Positions 9,601-17,971 of a DNA stretch of 64,000 nucleotides are shown piece by piece. Made by a program: the position numbers and the translations under genes. The stretch is from Actinomycetota bacterium (lineage in GTDB: Bacteria; Actinomycetota; Humimicrobiia; Humimicrobiales; Humimicrobiaceae), in contig JAGYMN010000001.1 of the NCBI GenBank assembly GCA_018400395.1, positions 1 to 64,000 on the forward strand, read 5' to 3'. Each line of letters begins with the position of its first letter. The first letter of the stretch is position 1. The notes beneath the pieces were generated by a model that was not told the DNA's origin, did no database searches, and saw nothing but the letters and a program-made list of their open reading frames with translations.

Positions 9601-10610
9601 TTAAAAAATTACAATATTTTCTGTAAAATTTTTATTAAAACTTTTAGTATCTTCGATATATAAACCTTTTTTTAATCTGTGCAGCGCAATTATATTACCT
9701 TCCAGGGATCTTATTGCTATGACCCTTCCCAGATTATCCTCCGAAACCCTGAGTTCATTTAAAAAACATGATAATTTCTTACTATCCGTATCAATAATCT
9801 CTGTCCTTAACGGGCTGCCATCTATTATTCTTTTCTCATTTTCTTTTCTTACGTAAACTGACGGGTTTTTATCAAACAGATTTCCCAAACTCATTATTCC
9901 TCTTTCATTTACAGGAACCTTATTAAGTTTGGCCATATAAATCATTTCTTTTATGCTTCTTGCATGTTCAATTTTAAAATCTCCTATATCTGTCCTTATA
10001 AGTCCTGCAAGTGCTGCTCCTGTTCCGTATGTCTCTCCCATATCGTTCGCAAGAGACCTTATGTAGGTTCCCGCACTGCATTTTATTTTAAGAATCAATA
10101 AATTTCTTTCTATCCTCAGGATATCCATATTATAAATCTCTATTTCACGATAATTTCTCTTTATCTCTACTCCCATTCTTGCAAATCTATACAGGGGTTT
10201 ACCCCCGTGCTTGACTGATGAATACATTGGAGGTAATTGCCTTAACCTCCCTTTAAAGTCTCCCAAAATATTATTTAAAATATTTTTATTAAGTTCTTGA
10301 ACTTTTTCTTTCCTTATTACTTTCCCATCAAGATCCCATGTATCTGTCTGTATTCCGAATTTTAATAAAGCAATATATTCTTTAGGAAGCCCAATAAATT
10401 CGCTGGAAATTTTTGTACCCTTATTTATAAGAAGGATCATCAGACCAGAAGCTGCAGGGTCAAGAGTACCGGTGTGTCCAATTTTTTCTAAAAAAAAACT
10501 TTCCTTATTCCTCTTATTACATCATAGGAAGTTATGCCTGATGGTTTATATGCAAGGATTATACCATTAAAACCCTTTAATAACCCTGAACGCCCGTCTT
10601 TTCCAATCAT
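9601..10610 (-). pseudogene. truB: tRNA pseudouridine-55 synthase, reading frame broken by one base at a homopolymer
   Basis: TruB makes pseudouridine 55 in the T-loop of tRNAs. Translation from ATG 10610 gives a proper N-terminus through GITSYDVIRGIRKVF, then hits TAG at 10488-10490 just after a run of nine T (plus-strand A run 10490-10498). One extra T would continue as FLEKIGHTGTLDPAASG, restoring catalytic Asp 51 and joining the long downstream frame, for about 336 residues. The downstream frame alone (from ATG 10440) lacks the catalytic Asp. The start overlaps the nrnA stop (ATGA). It is either a sequencing or assembly error, transcriptional slippage on the homopolymer, or a recent mutation. 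Nothing else looks decayed, so I doubt true loss. Confidence 0.85.
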
Positions 10611-11641
10611 ACCGTTCCGTTCCCTATAGCCTCTTTCATCCTTTCAATCACTTCATTAAGGCTGCCGTCATCCTTATATGCAGAAGCACTGCGGTGCCCT
10701 CCGCCACCAAAAATTGAAGCTATTCTTGACAGGTCTATATTACTGTCAGACGTCCTGAGGCTTACCTTGAATGAATTAACATCTATCTGTTTTATAAGAA
10801 CAGTTATTTTTGCGCCTTCGGCACTTCTTAAAAGCTCTATTATACCGTCCTGCGCATAAAAAGGAATTTTTAATCTGGTAAAATCTTCTTTTAATATATA
10901 AGAATAAATAAGGCTAAGAGATTTTACGTATTCTATTCTGCTGAAAACCTTCTGTATAAGCTTGAACCTTCCAAGGGGGTCACTTTCATATATATAACCA
11001 TAAACATCAGAGGGTTTGATTCCAATCTTTATTAGTTCACTCGCTATCCTGTGAACATTTGCTGTTGTACTGCTGTACTGAAATCTGCCGGTATCCGTAA
11101 GTATTCCCACATAAATACCTATGCCTATATCATAATTTAATTTCTCCCTGTAATTTTTGTAAATGAATTCATAAAGCATTTCAGCAGTTGCAGACTTATT
11201 TCTATCAACCATATTCATATCGCCAAAGCAGCTATTACTGCTGTGATGGTCCACATTTATTACACAGCCTGTTTTTTCCCTTAAATAATCAAAATCAATG
11301 CCTGCCCTCTCTGCTTCAGCACAATCGACCATGATACATACGGGCCTGTTTCTTAAAAGAACTTCTAATTCTGGATGCTTTTTAATTTTATTAAAGTCCG
11401 GTAAAAAACTATATTGATACGGAAGATCGCTATTACATATCATAGTTGTTTTTTTATTCATTGAAGAAATAAGGCTGTTCAAAGCTGTAAGCGATCCAAG
11501 GGCATCTCCATCAGGAAATATATGGGTAATTATTAAAAATTCATCATTTCTTTCTATCTGTCTGGCCATATTCCGGTATAATATATCCCGGTCTTCATTA
11601 TTAACTACCACTATCTTTTCCTTCTTTGTTAATGGTCTCAA
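10607..11641 (-). CDS. nrnA: DHH/DHHA1 phosphoesterase, NrnA-like (nanoRNase / pAp phosphatase)
   Basis: Degrades short oligoribonucleotides and, in relatives, dephosphorylates pAp. The 344 residues include the DHH-family motifs DGDALGS (44-50), VDCAEAERAG, VDHHSSN (130-136) and the DHHA1 glycine motif FGGGGHRSAS near the C-terminus. The longest start, TTG 11641, overlaps rbfA by 41 bases. GTG 11611, preceded by AAGGA, overlaps by only 11 bases and is a good alternative (334 residues). The rbfA-nrnA-truB order is typical. Confidence 0.93.
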   Translation of the reverse strand: MRPLTKKEKIVVVNNEDRDILYRNMARQIERNDEFLIITHIFPDGDALGSLTALNSLISSMNKKTTMICNSDLPYQYSFLPDFNKIKKHPELEVLLRNRPVCIMVDCAEAERAGIDFDYLREKTGCVINVDHHSSNSCFGDMNMVDRNKSATAEMLYEFIYKNYREKLNYDIGIGIYVGILTDTGRFQYSSTTANVHRIASELIKIGIKPSDVYGYIYESDPLGRFKLIQKVFSRIEYVKSLSLIYSYILKEDFTRLKIPFYAQDGIIELLRSAEGAKITVLIKQIDVNSFKVSLRTSDSNIDLSRIASIFGGGGHRSASAYKDDGSLNEVIERMKEAIGNGTV

Positions 11642-11957
11642 GTATTTTAGATATTCTCATCCCTCTGTCAATTGAATCATCATATATAAATTTTAAATCG
11701 GGTATATTTTTTAATCTGATCCTTCCAGAAATCTTTTTCTTTATAAAGCCGACACATCCCCTTAGGATCTCCAGACTATTTCTCCTGTCCTCTTCTTTTC
11801 CCATTATGCTTAAATATATATCAAGATATTTACAGTCTGCTGAGAGCTTTGTACCTGTAATAGTAACAAAACCAATCCTTGGATCTTTTAATTCCGTGTT
11901 TATTATAAAGCTTATTTCTCTTTTTATATCAATTGTTAACTTCTTTAATCTATCCAC
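11601..11957 (-). CDS. rbfA: Ribosome-binding factor A
   Basis: Binds the 30S subunit during late maturation of 16S rRNA 5' end. It has 118 residues and a single KH-like fold with the family segments DPRIGFVTITG, SADCKYLDIYLSIMG and IRLKNIPDLKFIYDDSIDRG. The start is GTG 11957, 15 bases after the infB stop. The 3' end overlaps nrnA. Confidence 0.95.
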   Translation of the reverse strand: MDRLKKLTIDIKREISFIINTELKDPRIGFVTITGTKLSADCKYLDIYLSIMGKEEDRRNSLEILRGCVGFIKKKISGRIRLKNIPDLKFIYDDSIDRGMRISKILETINKEGKDSGS

Positions 11958-11972
11958 AATCTTTACAATAAA

Positions 11973-14543
11973 TTATATAATTTCAAAAAGTTCCAGTATA
12001 TCATTTTGCTCTATAGACTGATAATTAACAATTCTTATACCACACTCATATCCTGCAGCTACATTCTTTACATCTTCCTTGAATCTTTGAAGACTTTCTA
12101 CTTTACCTTCATAAATAATCGAGCCGTTCCTGATTACACGTACCATATCGCCTCTCTCAACTGAACCTTCAGTAATGTAGCAGCCGGCTATTTTCCCAAT
12201 TTTAGAAAACTTAAATATTTCTCTTACTTCAGCTTTTCCTTTTTCAACTATCTTTTTTTCTGGTTCCAGAAGACCCTCGAAGGCAAGTTTTATATCATCT
12301 ATAAGTTTATATATTATTGCGTAGGTCCTTATATCCACTTTCTCCCTTAAGTTTAGAGAAGTTGCTGTAGCTGTTGGGACAACTCCAAAACCTACTATAA
12401 TCGCACTGGAAGCACTTGCCAGAAGGATATCACTTTCTGTAATGGCACCTATGCCCTTGTGAATTATTTCTATTTTTATTTCATCCGTTTCAATTTTTTT
12501 AAGGGATTTATCTACTGCATCCAATGAACCTTCTGATTCTGCCTTGAGTATCAATTTTAATTTTTTTAACTCACCCTGTTGTGACATCTCTGAAAGGTTT
12601 TCAAGTGTCAGTATCTTTCTGGAACTGCCCATCTTCATAACTTTTTTATCATAATCTCTTTTTGAAAGAAGGTCTTTTCCTACTTTTTCATTTTTAACCA
12701 CAAAAAGTTTATCCCCTGCCTTTGGAAGAGATGAAAATCCCGTCATTTCTACAGGACTTGAAAGTGAAGCTTCTTTTAAGTCTATGCCATTTTCATCTCT
12801 TATCGTCCTTATTCTGCCGTATGAGTCTCCTGTTACAAATGAGTCTCCTACTTTTATTTTGCCTCTCTTCACTATTAGGGAACCAATTGGACCCATTCCC
12901 TTATCAAGCCTGCTTTCAATTATTATCCCTGTTGCCACAGCATCCGGATTACCTTTCAGATCCTGCATATCTGCTACAAGAAGGATCATTTCCAATAAAT
13001 CATCAATATTCTTGTTATTTTTTGCAGAGATCTCAACAACAATGGTATCACCGCCCCATTCTTCTGTAACCAGCCCGTGTTCGGTAAGCCCCTGTTTTAT
13101 TCTTTTTGGATCTGAATCTGGCAGATCTATTTTATTTATCGCTACAATTATTGGAACATCTGCATCTTTTGCATGGTCTATCGCTTCAACAGTCTGCGGC
13201 ATAATACCATCATCTGCTGCAATTACTATTACTGCTATATCTGTAACTCCTGTACCTCTTGCCCTTATAGAAGTGAAAGCTTCATGACCGGGTGTGTCTA
13301 TGAATGTAATCTTTCTCTTATTATATTCTATCTGATATGCACCAATATGCTGTGTTATTCCACCGGCTTCACTACTGGCAACTTTAGTTTTCCTTATTGA
13401 ATCAAGAAGTGTGGTTTTACCATGATCAACATGACCCATTACCGTAACAATAGGAGCCCTTTTTACCAGTTCTTCCTCGGAATCCTTATAAACTTCCTCC
13501 ATCTTTTCTTCAAATCCAATTATTCTGTATTTAAAACTATATTCATTTGACAGAAATTCTAGCAGATCTTTACTCGGTGACTGATTTATTGTAAGTACTT
13601 CACCCATTTTAAAAAGTAAGCTTATTATTTCACTTGAAGGTATGTTTACCTTTTCAGAAAGCTGTTTTATTGTGATACCTTCGTGTACTTCTATGATCTT
13701 CTTTATTTCAGGTCTTTTTTTCCTAATTTTTTCAGGTTCCTTTGCCTTGCTCTGTCCAGAAGGTTTGCTTTCCTTTCCAACTTTAGTGCGCTTTTTCTGC
13801 AGGAATTTTGCCTTTAGTCTCCCGCTCTTCTCCTCTTTGTCAAGTTCTTTATCAAGTACGCTTCTTATACTTTTCTTTTTTTCTTCTTCCCAAACTACTC
13901 TTTTATTAGAAACCTTTTTTGTGCTAATAAATTTATCTTCTTCCAGGTCTATTGAATCTTCTATGCTCTCCCTTATTGCATCCTCTTCTTTAAGAGATTT
14001 CTTCCTGTCCCGCACTGCCCTTGCAGCATGTTTCCTTTCAGATTTATCTTCCTTCTTCTCTTCTTCTTCTTCGATTTTTTTAGCCTCTTCGAGAGCTTTC
14101 TTCTCTTCTTCTTTCTTTTTTGCTTCTTCTTCGGCCTTCTTTTTTGCTTCTTCTTCGGCCTTCTTTTCTGCTTCTTCTTTTCTTTTAGCTTCCTCTTCTG
14201 CTTTTCTTGATTCTTCAGCTTTCTTTTTTACTTCCTCTGCTGCCTTTCTTTTTGCAGCTTCCTTTTCTTTTTTATCCTGCTGTCTTTTTTTCTTCTCGGC
14301 TTCTATTGCTTTTTTCTTTTCTTCCTTAGCTCTCTCTTTTTCCCTTGATTTTTTCTCCAGGGCTTCCTTTTCTTTTCTCTTTGCCTCTTTTTTAATAGCA
14401 ATATCAATTTTTTTAACCTGTGAATCGTTAAGTACCGACATCTCTCCTTTTATGGCAATGCCAAGGCTATCACAGATATAAAAAATATCATTTATATCTA
14501 ATTTTTTTTCTTTTGCTAAATCAATAACCTTAATATCTATCAC
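11973..14543 (-). CDS. infB: Translation initiation factor IF-2
   Basis: GTPase that brings initiator tRNA to the 30S subunit. The 856 residues comprise an N-terminal IF2N-like domain, a long Lys/Glu/Ala-rich coil (about residues 60-160), a second IF2N domain (GITIKQLSEKVNIPSSEII), the G domain (GHVDHGKTTLLDSI near 370, DTPGHEAF, NKIDLPD) and C-terminal beta-barrels. The only canonical start is GTG 14543, which lies almost inside the AGGAG sequence. An ATT (14534) placed 8 bases after AGGAG would give a family-like start, IKVIDLAKEKK. It follows nusA directly; ylxR is missing between them. Confidence 0.97.
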   Translation of the reverse strand: MIDIKVIDLAKEKKLDINDIFYICDSLGIAIKGEMSVLNDSQVKKIDIAIKKEAKRKEKEALEKKSREKERAKEEKKKAIEAEKKKRQQDKKEKEAAKRKAAEEVKKKAEESRKAEEEAKRKEEAEKKAEEEAKKKAEEEAKKKEEEKKALEEAKKIEEEEEKKEDKSERKHAARAVRDRKKSLKEEDAIRESIEDSIDLEEDKFISTKKVSNKRVVWEEEKKKSIRSVLDKELDKEEKSGRLKAKFLQKKRTKVGKESKPSGQSKAKEPEKIRKKRPEIKKIIEVHEGITIKQLSEKVNIPSSEIISLLFKMGEVLTINQSPSKDLLEFLSNEYSFKYRIIGFEEKMEEVYKDSEEELVKRAPIVTVMGHVDHGKTTLLDSIRKTKVASSEAGGITQHIGAYQIEYNKRKITFIDTPGHEAFTSIRARGTGVTDIAVIVIAADDGIMPQTVEAIDHAKDADVPIIVAINKIDLPDSDPKRIKQGLTEHGLVTEEWGGDTIVVEISAKNNKNIDDLLEMILLVADMQDLKGNPDAVATGIIIESRLDKGMGPIGSLIVKRGKIKVGDSFVTGDSYGRIRTIRDENGIDLKEASLSSPVEMTGFSSLPKAGDKLFVVKNEKVGKDLLSKRDYDKKVMKMGSSRKILTLENLSEMSQQGELKKLKLILKAESEGSLDAVDKSLKKIETDEIKIEIIHKGIGAITESDILLASASSAIIVGFGVVPTATATSLNLREKVDIRTYAIIYKLIDDIKLAFEGLLEPEKKIVEKGKAEVREIFKFSKIGKIAGCYITEGSVERGDMVRVIRNGSIIYEGKVESLQRFKEDVKNVAAGYECGIRIVNYQSIEQNDILELFEII
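14113..14184 (+). repeat. 24-bp tandem repeat inside infB
   Basis: Two identical 24-base copies (14113-14136 and 14137-14160) are followed by a diverged third (14161-14184). On the minus strand they code the Lys/Glu/Ala-rich coil of IF-2 (units like EEAKKKAE). The copy number may vary between strains; the coil is known to be length-variable. Confidence 0.85.
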
Positions 14544-14574
14544 TCCTATCTAAAGATAATAAGTAATACATGTT

Positions 14575-15615
14575 CTAGGACCCTTCTTCTGTTTCTTCAG
14601 ACTTACCCATTATTCTTTCCTCTCTTGCCTCAGCAAGCTCTTCTTCAAACTGTTTTTCACTCTTTATGTCTATCTTCCAGCCTGTAAGCCTGGCAGCAAG
14701 TCTGGCGTTCTGGCCTTCCCTTCCAATGGCAAGAGAAAGCTGATCATCTGAAACCACTATAAGGGAAAATTTATTATCTTCATCTATAAGTACTTTATTC
14801 ACCCTTGCAGGACTAAGCGAGTTTTTTATATATGCAACTACATCCTGGCTGTAATCTACTATATCTATTTTTTCCCCATTAAGCTCATTTACTATCATCT
14901 TCACCCTCGAACCTTTCGGCCCCACGCATGCACCTACCGGATCCACATTTTTTTCGTTAGACCTTACTGCTATTTTCGTTCTGTAACCAGCTTCCCTGGC
15001 AATACTCATTATCTCCACAACACCTTCATATATTTCAGGTACTTCAAGCTCGAACAACTTTCTTATAAGACCGGTATGTGTCCGTGACACTATTACCTGG
15101 GGCCCTTTGGTTGTCTTTCTCACATCAGAGATATAACACTTTATCCGGTCACCATGTCTGTATCTTTCTCCGGGTGCCTGTTCATACGGAGGTAAAAGTG
15201 CTTCCACTTTTCCAAGATCTACCAGCGTAAAACGTGAATCGCTCTGCTGTATTATTCCTGTTACGAGATCGCCCACTCTGTCTTTAAATTCGTCATACAT
15301 TATCTCTCTCTCAGCTTCTTTGATCCTCTGCTTTATGACCTGCTTTGCAGTCTGTGCAGCTATTCTCCCAAAGTTGTCGGGTGTAACCTCTATTTCATTA
15401 TTTTCACTTTCATCTTCGCCTTCATTTTCAATTATTTTAAATACCCTTATATTACCGCTTTTATTATCTATATCTATTCTGCAATCATATTCTACCTGGT
15501 AGTTTCTTTTGTAGGCTGAAGCAAGCGCTACTTTAAGCGCTTCTATAATGGTATCCATTTTTATACCTTTTTCTTTTTCAAGCTCAGCCAGAGCTGATAT
15601 TAGTTCCTTATTCAC
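14575..15615 (-). CDS. nusA: Transcription termination/antitermination factor NusA
   Basis: Binds RNA polymerase and nascent RNA; promotes pausing and hairpin-dependent termination. From GTG 15615 it has 346 residues: the N-terminal polymerase-binding domain, an S1 domain (GDLVTGIIQQSDSRF), then KH1 (DPVGACVGPKGSRV) and KH2 (LSLAIGREGQNARLAARLTG). It lacks the C-terminal acidic repeats of the enterobacterial protein. GTG 15615 follows AGGTGG with a 5-base gap. A TTG at 15636 is in frame but has no good ribosome site. No rimP precedes it. The leader holds a promoter and a terminator-like hairpin. Confidence 0.95.
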   Translation of the reverse strand: MNKELISALAELEKEKGIKMDTIIEALKVALASAYKRNYQVEYDCRIDIDNKSGNIRVFKIIENEGEDESENNEIEVTPDNFGRIAAQTAKQVIKQRIKEAEREIMYDEFKDRVGDLVTGIIQQSDSRFTLVDLGKVEALLPPYEQAPGERYRHGDRIKCYISDVRKTTKGPQVIVSRTHTGLIRKLFELEVPEIYEGVVEIMSIAREAGYRTKIAVRSNEKNVDPVGACVGPKGSRVKMIVNELNGEKIDIVDYSQDVVAYIKNSLSPARVNKVLIDEDNKFSLIVVSDDQLSLAIGREGQNARLAARLTGWKIDIKSEKQFEEELAEAREERIMGKSEETEEGS

Positions 15616-15650
15616 TGAAACCACCTGTAAATTCAAATTTGTCCTTAATC

Positions 15651-15683
15651 AAAAAAATAGTGGGTTGCTCCCACTATTTTTTT
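15651..15683 (-). terminator. Perfect hairpin with U-run in the nusA leader
   Basis: On the minus strand TAGTGGG (15676-15670) pairs with CCCACTA (15664-15658) around the loop AGCAA. Flanking A7 and T7 runs extend the stem to 14 pairs. It is downstream of recD2 but also downstream of a good promoter at 15707-15736, so it can act both as the recD2 terminator and as an attenuator for nusA-infB. Because it is symmetric it could also stop plus-strand transcription. Confidence 0.85.
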
Positions 15684-15706
15684 CAACCTTTTAAAATTTC
15701 GTTAAA

Positions 15707-15736
15707 AGTATAGCACAAAAAAAGTAAAAGTTGCAA
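15707..15736 (-). promoter_or_regulatory. Promoter of the nusA-infB operon
   Basis: On the minus strand TTGCAA (15731-15736) and TATACT (15707-15712) are 18 bases apart. Transcription would begin near 15700, leaving a leader of about 85 bases that contains the terminator-like hairpin before the GTG of nusA. Confidence 0.7.
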
Positions 15737-15792
15737 ACATTATTTCGAATTTAGCCGAACAGGTTAACAGACAGGCGGACGGGACTTCATTA

Positions 15793-17964
15793 TTAAAGAT
15801 TTTGAAGCATTTCTCTGAGGCCTGTGAATCTTTTTTCTACAACATTTTTATTAACCGCCATTCCAATAGCTTTCTTGCTCCCTATTAAAATTGCCAGTTC
15901 CCTGGCTCTTGTCAATGCCGTATAAAGAAGATTCCTCTGGAGAAGCATGTAGTGCGATGTAAGCAGGGGAATAATTACACATCTAAACTCTGAACCCTGG
16001 GATTTATGTATAGATATTGCATATGAATGATTAATTTCATCTATTTCATAAAAACTGTATTTTATTATCCTTCCATCAAAATTTATGTGCAATTCATTTA
16101 TTTCATTATCAATTTTATGAATTATTCCTATATCACCGTTATATATTTCTTTTTCATAATTATTCTTCAGCTGGATGACCCTGTCTCCTGTCCTGAATAC
16201 CCTGTTTCCATAATATAATCCACCCTCCCCGGGATTAATTGCATCCTGTATTCTTAAATTCAGGTTTATAACCCCGCATATTCCCTTATTCGTAGGTACA
16301 AGTACCTGGACATCTCTTAGAGGATCCATATGTAACCTCGAAGGTATTTTATCTGTTAAAAGATTGATAATAAGATCAACTGTTTTTTCCGGATCATTTT
16401 TTTCTATAAAGTAAAAATCCCCGGCTTCAGAATTTTTTATATAAGGGAATTCCCCATCCCTTACCCTGTGTGCATTTCTTATAATCTGGCTGCCGCCTTC
16501 CTGACGGTATATCCTTTTAAGCTCTGCAACAGGTATTACACCAGAGCGGATCAGGTCCCCAAGAACATATCCTGGACCAACTGGAGGCAGCTGGTCTATA
16601 TCTCCCACAAATATGAGATTAGTATTTTCTTTAAAGGCAGACAGGAGATTTTTTGTAAGTCTTATGTCCAGCATTGAAGCTTCATCTATTATTACGGTGT
16701 CCGCTTCAATGGGATTTTTATCATTTTTCAAGAATTTATTCAGTTTAGGATTAAAATTTAGAAGCCTGTGTATAGTCTTTGATTCCCTTCCTGTTGTTTC
16801 AGTCATTCTTTTTGAGGCTCTTCCCGTAGGTGCCGCCATTAGTACTTTTTTATTTTCACTTTCAAGAATTTTTATAATAAAATTTAGTATTGTACTTTTT
16901 CCTGTTCCCGGACTTCCAGTTATTATTATTATTTTTTCCATAAGGGCATTTATTATGGATTCAACCTGTATGTCATCAAGTTCTATATTCTTTAATTTAG
17001 CAAGTTCCATTATTATTTTTCTGTAAGAAGATTTATCTCTTTTTGCCTTCCCATCACTAAATTTACTATTTATAATTTCCTGTATTTTTTCCCCTACATA
17101 CTTTTCAGCGATATAAAGGCCTTTCAGATAGACCCTTCTTATATCACCGTCATCCATAATAATTATTTTTTCTTCTCTCCCAAGCTCGTCAATAGCATTA
17201 TTTAATAGCGGTAGCCCCACTCCAAGGAAATCAAGAGAGCTGTCTATTATACTTTCATATGGAAGGTAGCAGTGCCCTCCATCCTCTGCTCTGCGAAGTA
17301 TATATATTATTCCGGACTTTACCCTGAAAATCGAATCTCTGGGTATTCCGGCTCTGCCGGCAATATCATCTGCAATTTTAAAACCTATTCCAAATATATC
17401 CTCTGCAAGGCGGTACGGGTTTACCTTAATAACATTCTCAGCATTTTCACCATAAGTATTATATATTTTCATAGCATATGTATTTGATATGCCGTAAGAT
17501 TGCAGGGTCATCATTACATTTCTTGTATTTCTATGTTTCTGCCATGACTGCATTATCTGTTTTATTCTTTTTTCCCCTATTCCTTCTATACATGAAAGGC
17601 TCTCGGGGTCATTGTCGAGAACATTGATTGTATTTTTTCCAAAATAATCAACTATTCTTGAGGCCATGGCCGGCCCTATTCCTTTAATCACTCCAGAGCC
17701 GAGGTAATCCTCAATTCCCTTTTCCGTAACAGGAATACTTGCACTTACCGATGATACCTCAAATTGTTTTCCATAGGTCCTGTTTACTGTCCATTTTCCC
17801 TTTACTTCGAGTTCTTCACCGCACTGGAGCTCAAATACATTACCAACTATAGTCACATATGTGTTATCTGTCATCCTGAGTTTACCAACCATATAACCAC
17901 TTTCAGGATTTTTAAACACTATCTTTTCAAGTATCCCATTTATTGTTGATTGACGGTTTTCCAT
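15793..17964 (-). CDS. recD2: RecD2-type DNA helicase
   Basis: 5'-3' superfamily 1B helicase that works outside RecBCD, in DNA repair and replication-fork upkeep. The 723 residues show an N-terminal OB-like region, helix-hairpin-helix repeats (SGVIKGIGPAMASRIV, SCIEGIGEKRIK), Walker A TGSPGTGKSTI near residue 350, DEASMLD, GDIDQLPPVGPG, and the C-terminal motif SYAISIHKSQGSEF with LLYTALTRARE. No recB or recC is nearby. It starts 7 bases after the proS stop and ends at the nusA leader, where rimP usually sits in other genomes. Confidence 0.94.
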   Translation of the reverse strand: MENRQSTINGILEKIVFKNPESGYMVGKLRMTDNTYVTIVGNVFELQCGEELEVKGKWTVNRTYGKQFEVSSVSASIPVTEKGIEDYLGSGVIKGIGPAMASRIVDYFGKNTINVLDNDPESLSCIEGIGEKRIKQIMQSWQKHRNTRNVMMTLQSYGISNTYAMKIYNTYGENAENVIKVNPYRLAEDIFGIGFKIADDIAGRAGIPRDSIFRVKSGIIYILRRAEDGGHCYLPYESIIDSSLDFLGVGLPLLNNAIDELGREEKIIIMDDGDIRRVYLKGLYIAEKYVGEKIQEIINSKFSDGKAKRDKSSYRKIIMELAKLKNIELDDIQVESIINALMEKIIIITGSPGTGKSTILNFIIKILESENKKVLMAAPTGRASKRMTETTGRESKTIHRLLNFNPKLNKFLKNDKNPIEADTVIIDEASMLDIRLTKNLLSAFKENTNLIFVGDIDQLPPVGPGYVLGDLIRSGVIPVAELKRIYRQEGGSQIIRNAHRVRDGEFPYIKNSEAGDFYFIEKNDPEKTVDLIINLLTDKIPSRLHMDPLRDVQVLVPTNKGICGVINLNLRIQDAINPGEGGLYYGNRVFRTGDRVIQLKNNYEKEIYNGDIGIIHKIDNEINELHINFDGRIIKYSFYEIDEINHSYAISIHKSQGSEFRCVIIPLLTSHYMLLQRNLLYTALTRARELAILIGSKKAIGMAVNKNVVEKRFTGLREMLQNL

Positions 17965-17971
17965 CTGTATA

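Noticed and set aside
13642..14481. Long plus-strand open frame opposite the N-terminal part of infB
   Set aside because: Its product is Ser/Phe/Leu-only low complexity, the expected mirror of the Lys/Glu-rich IF-2 coil; no ribosome site and no family resemblance.
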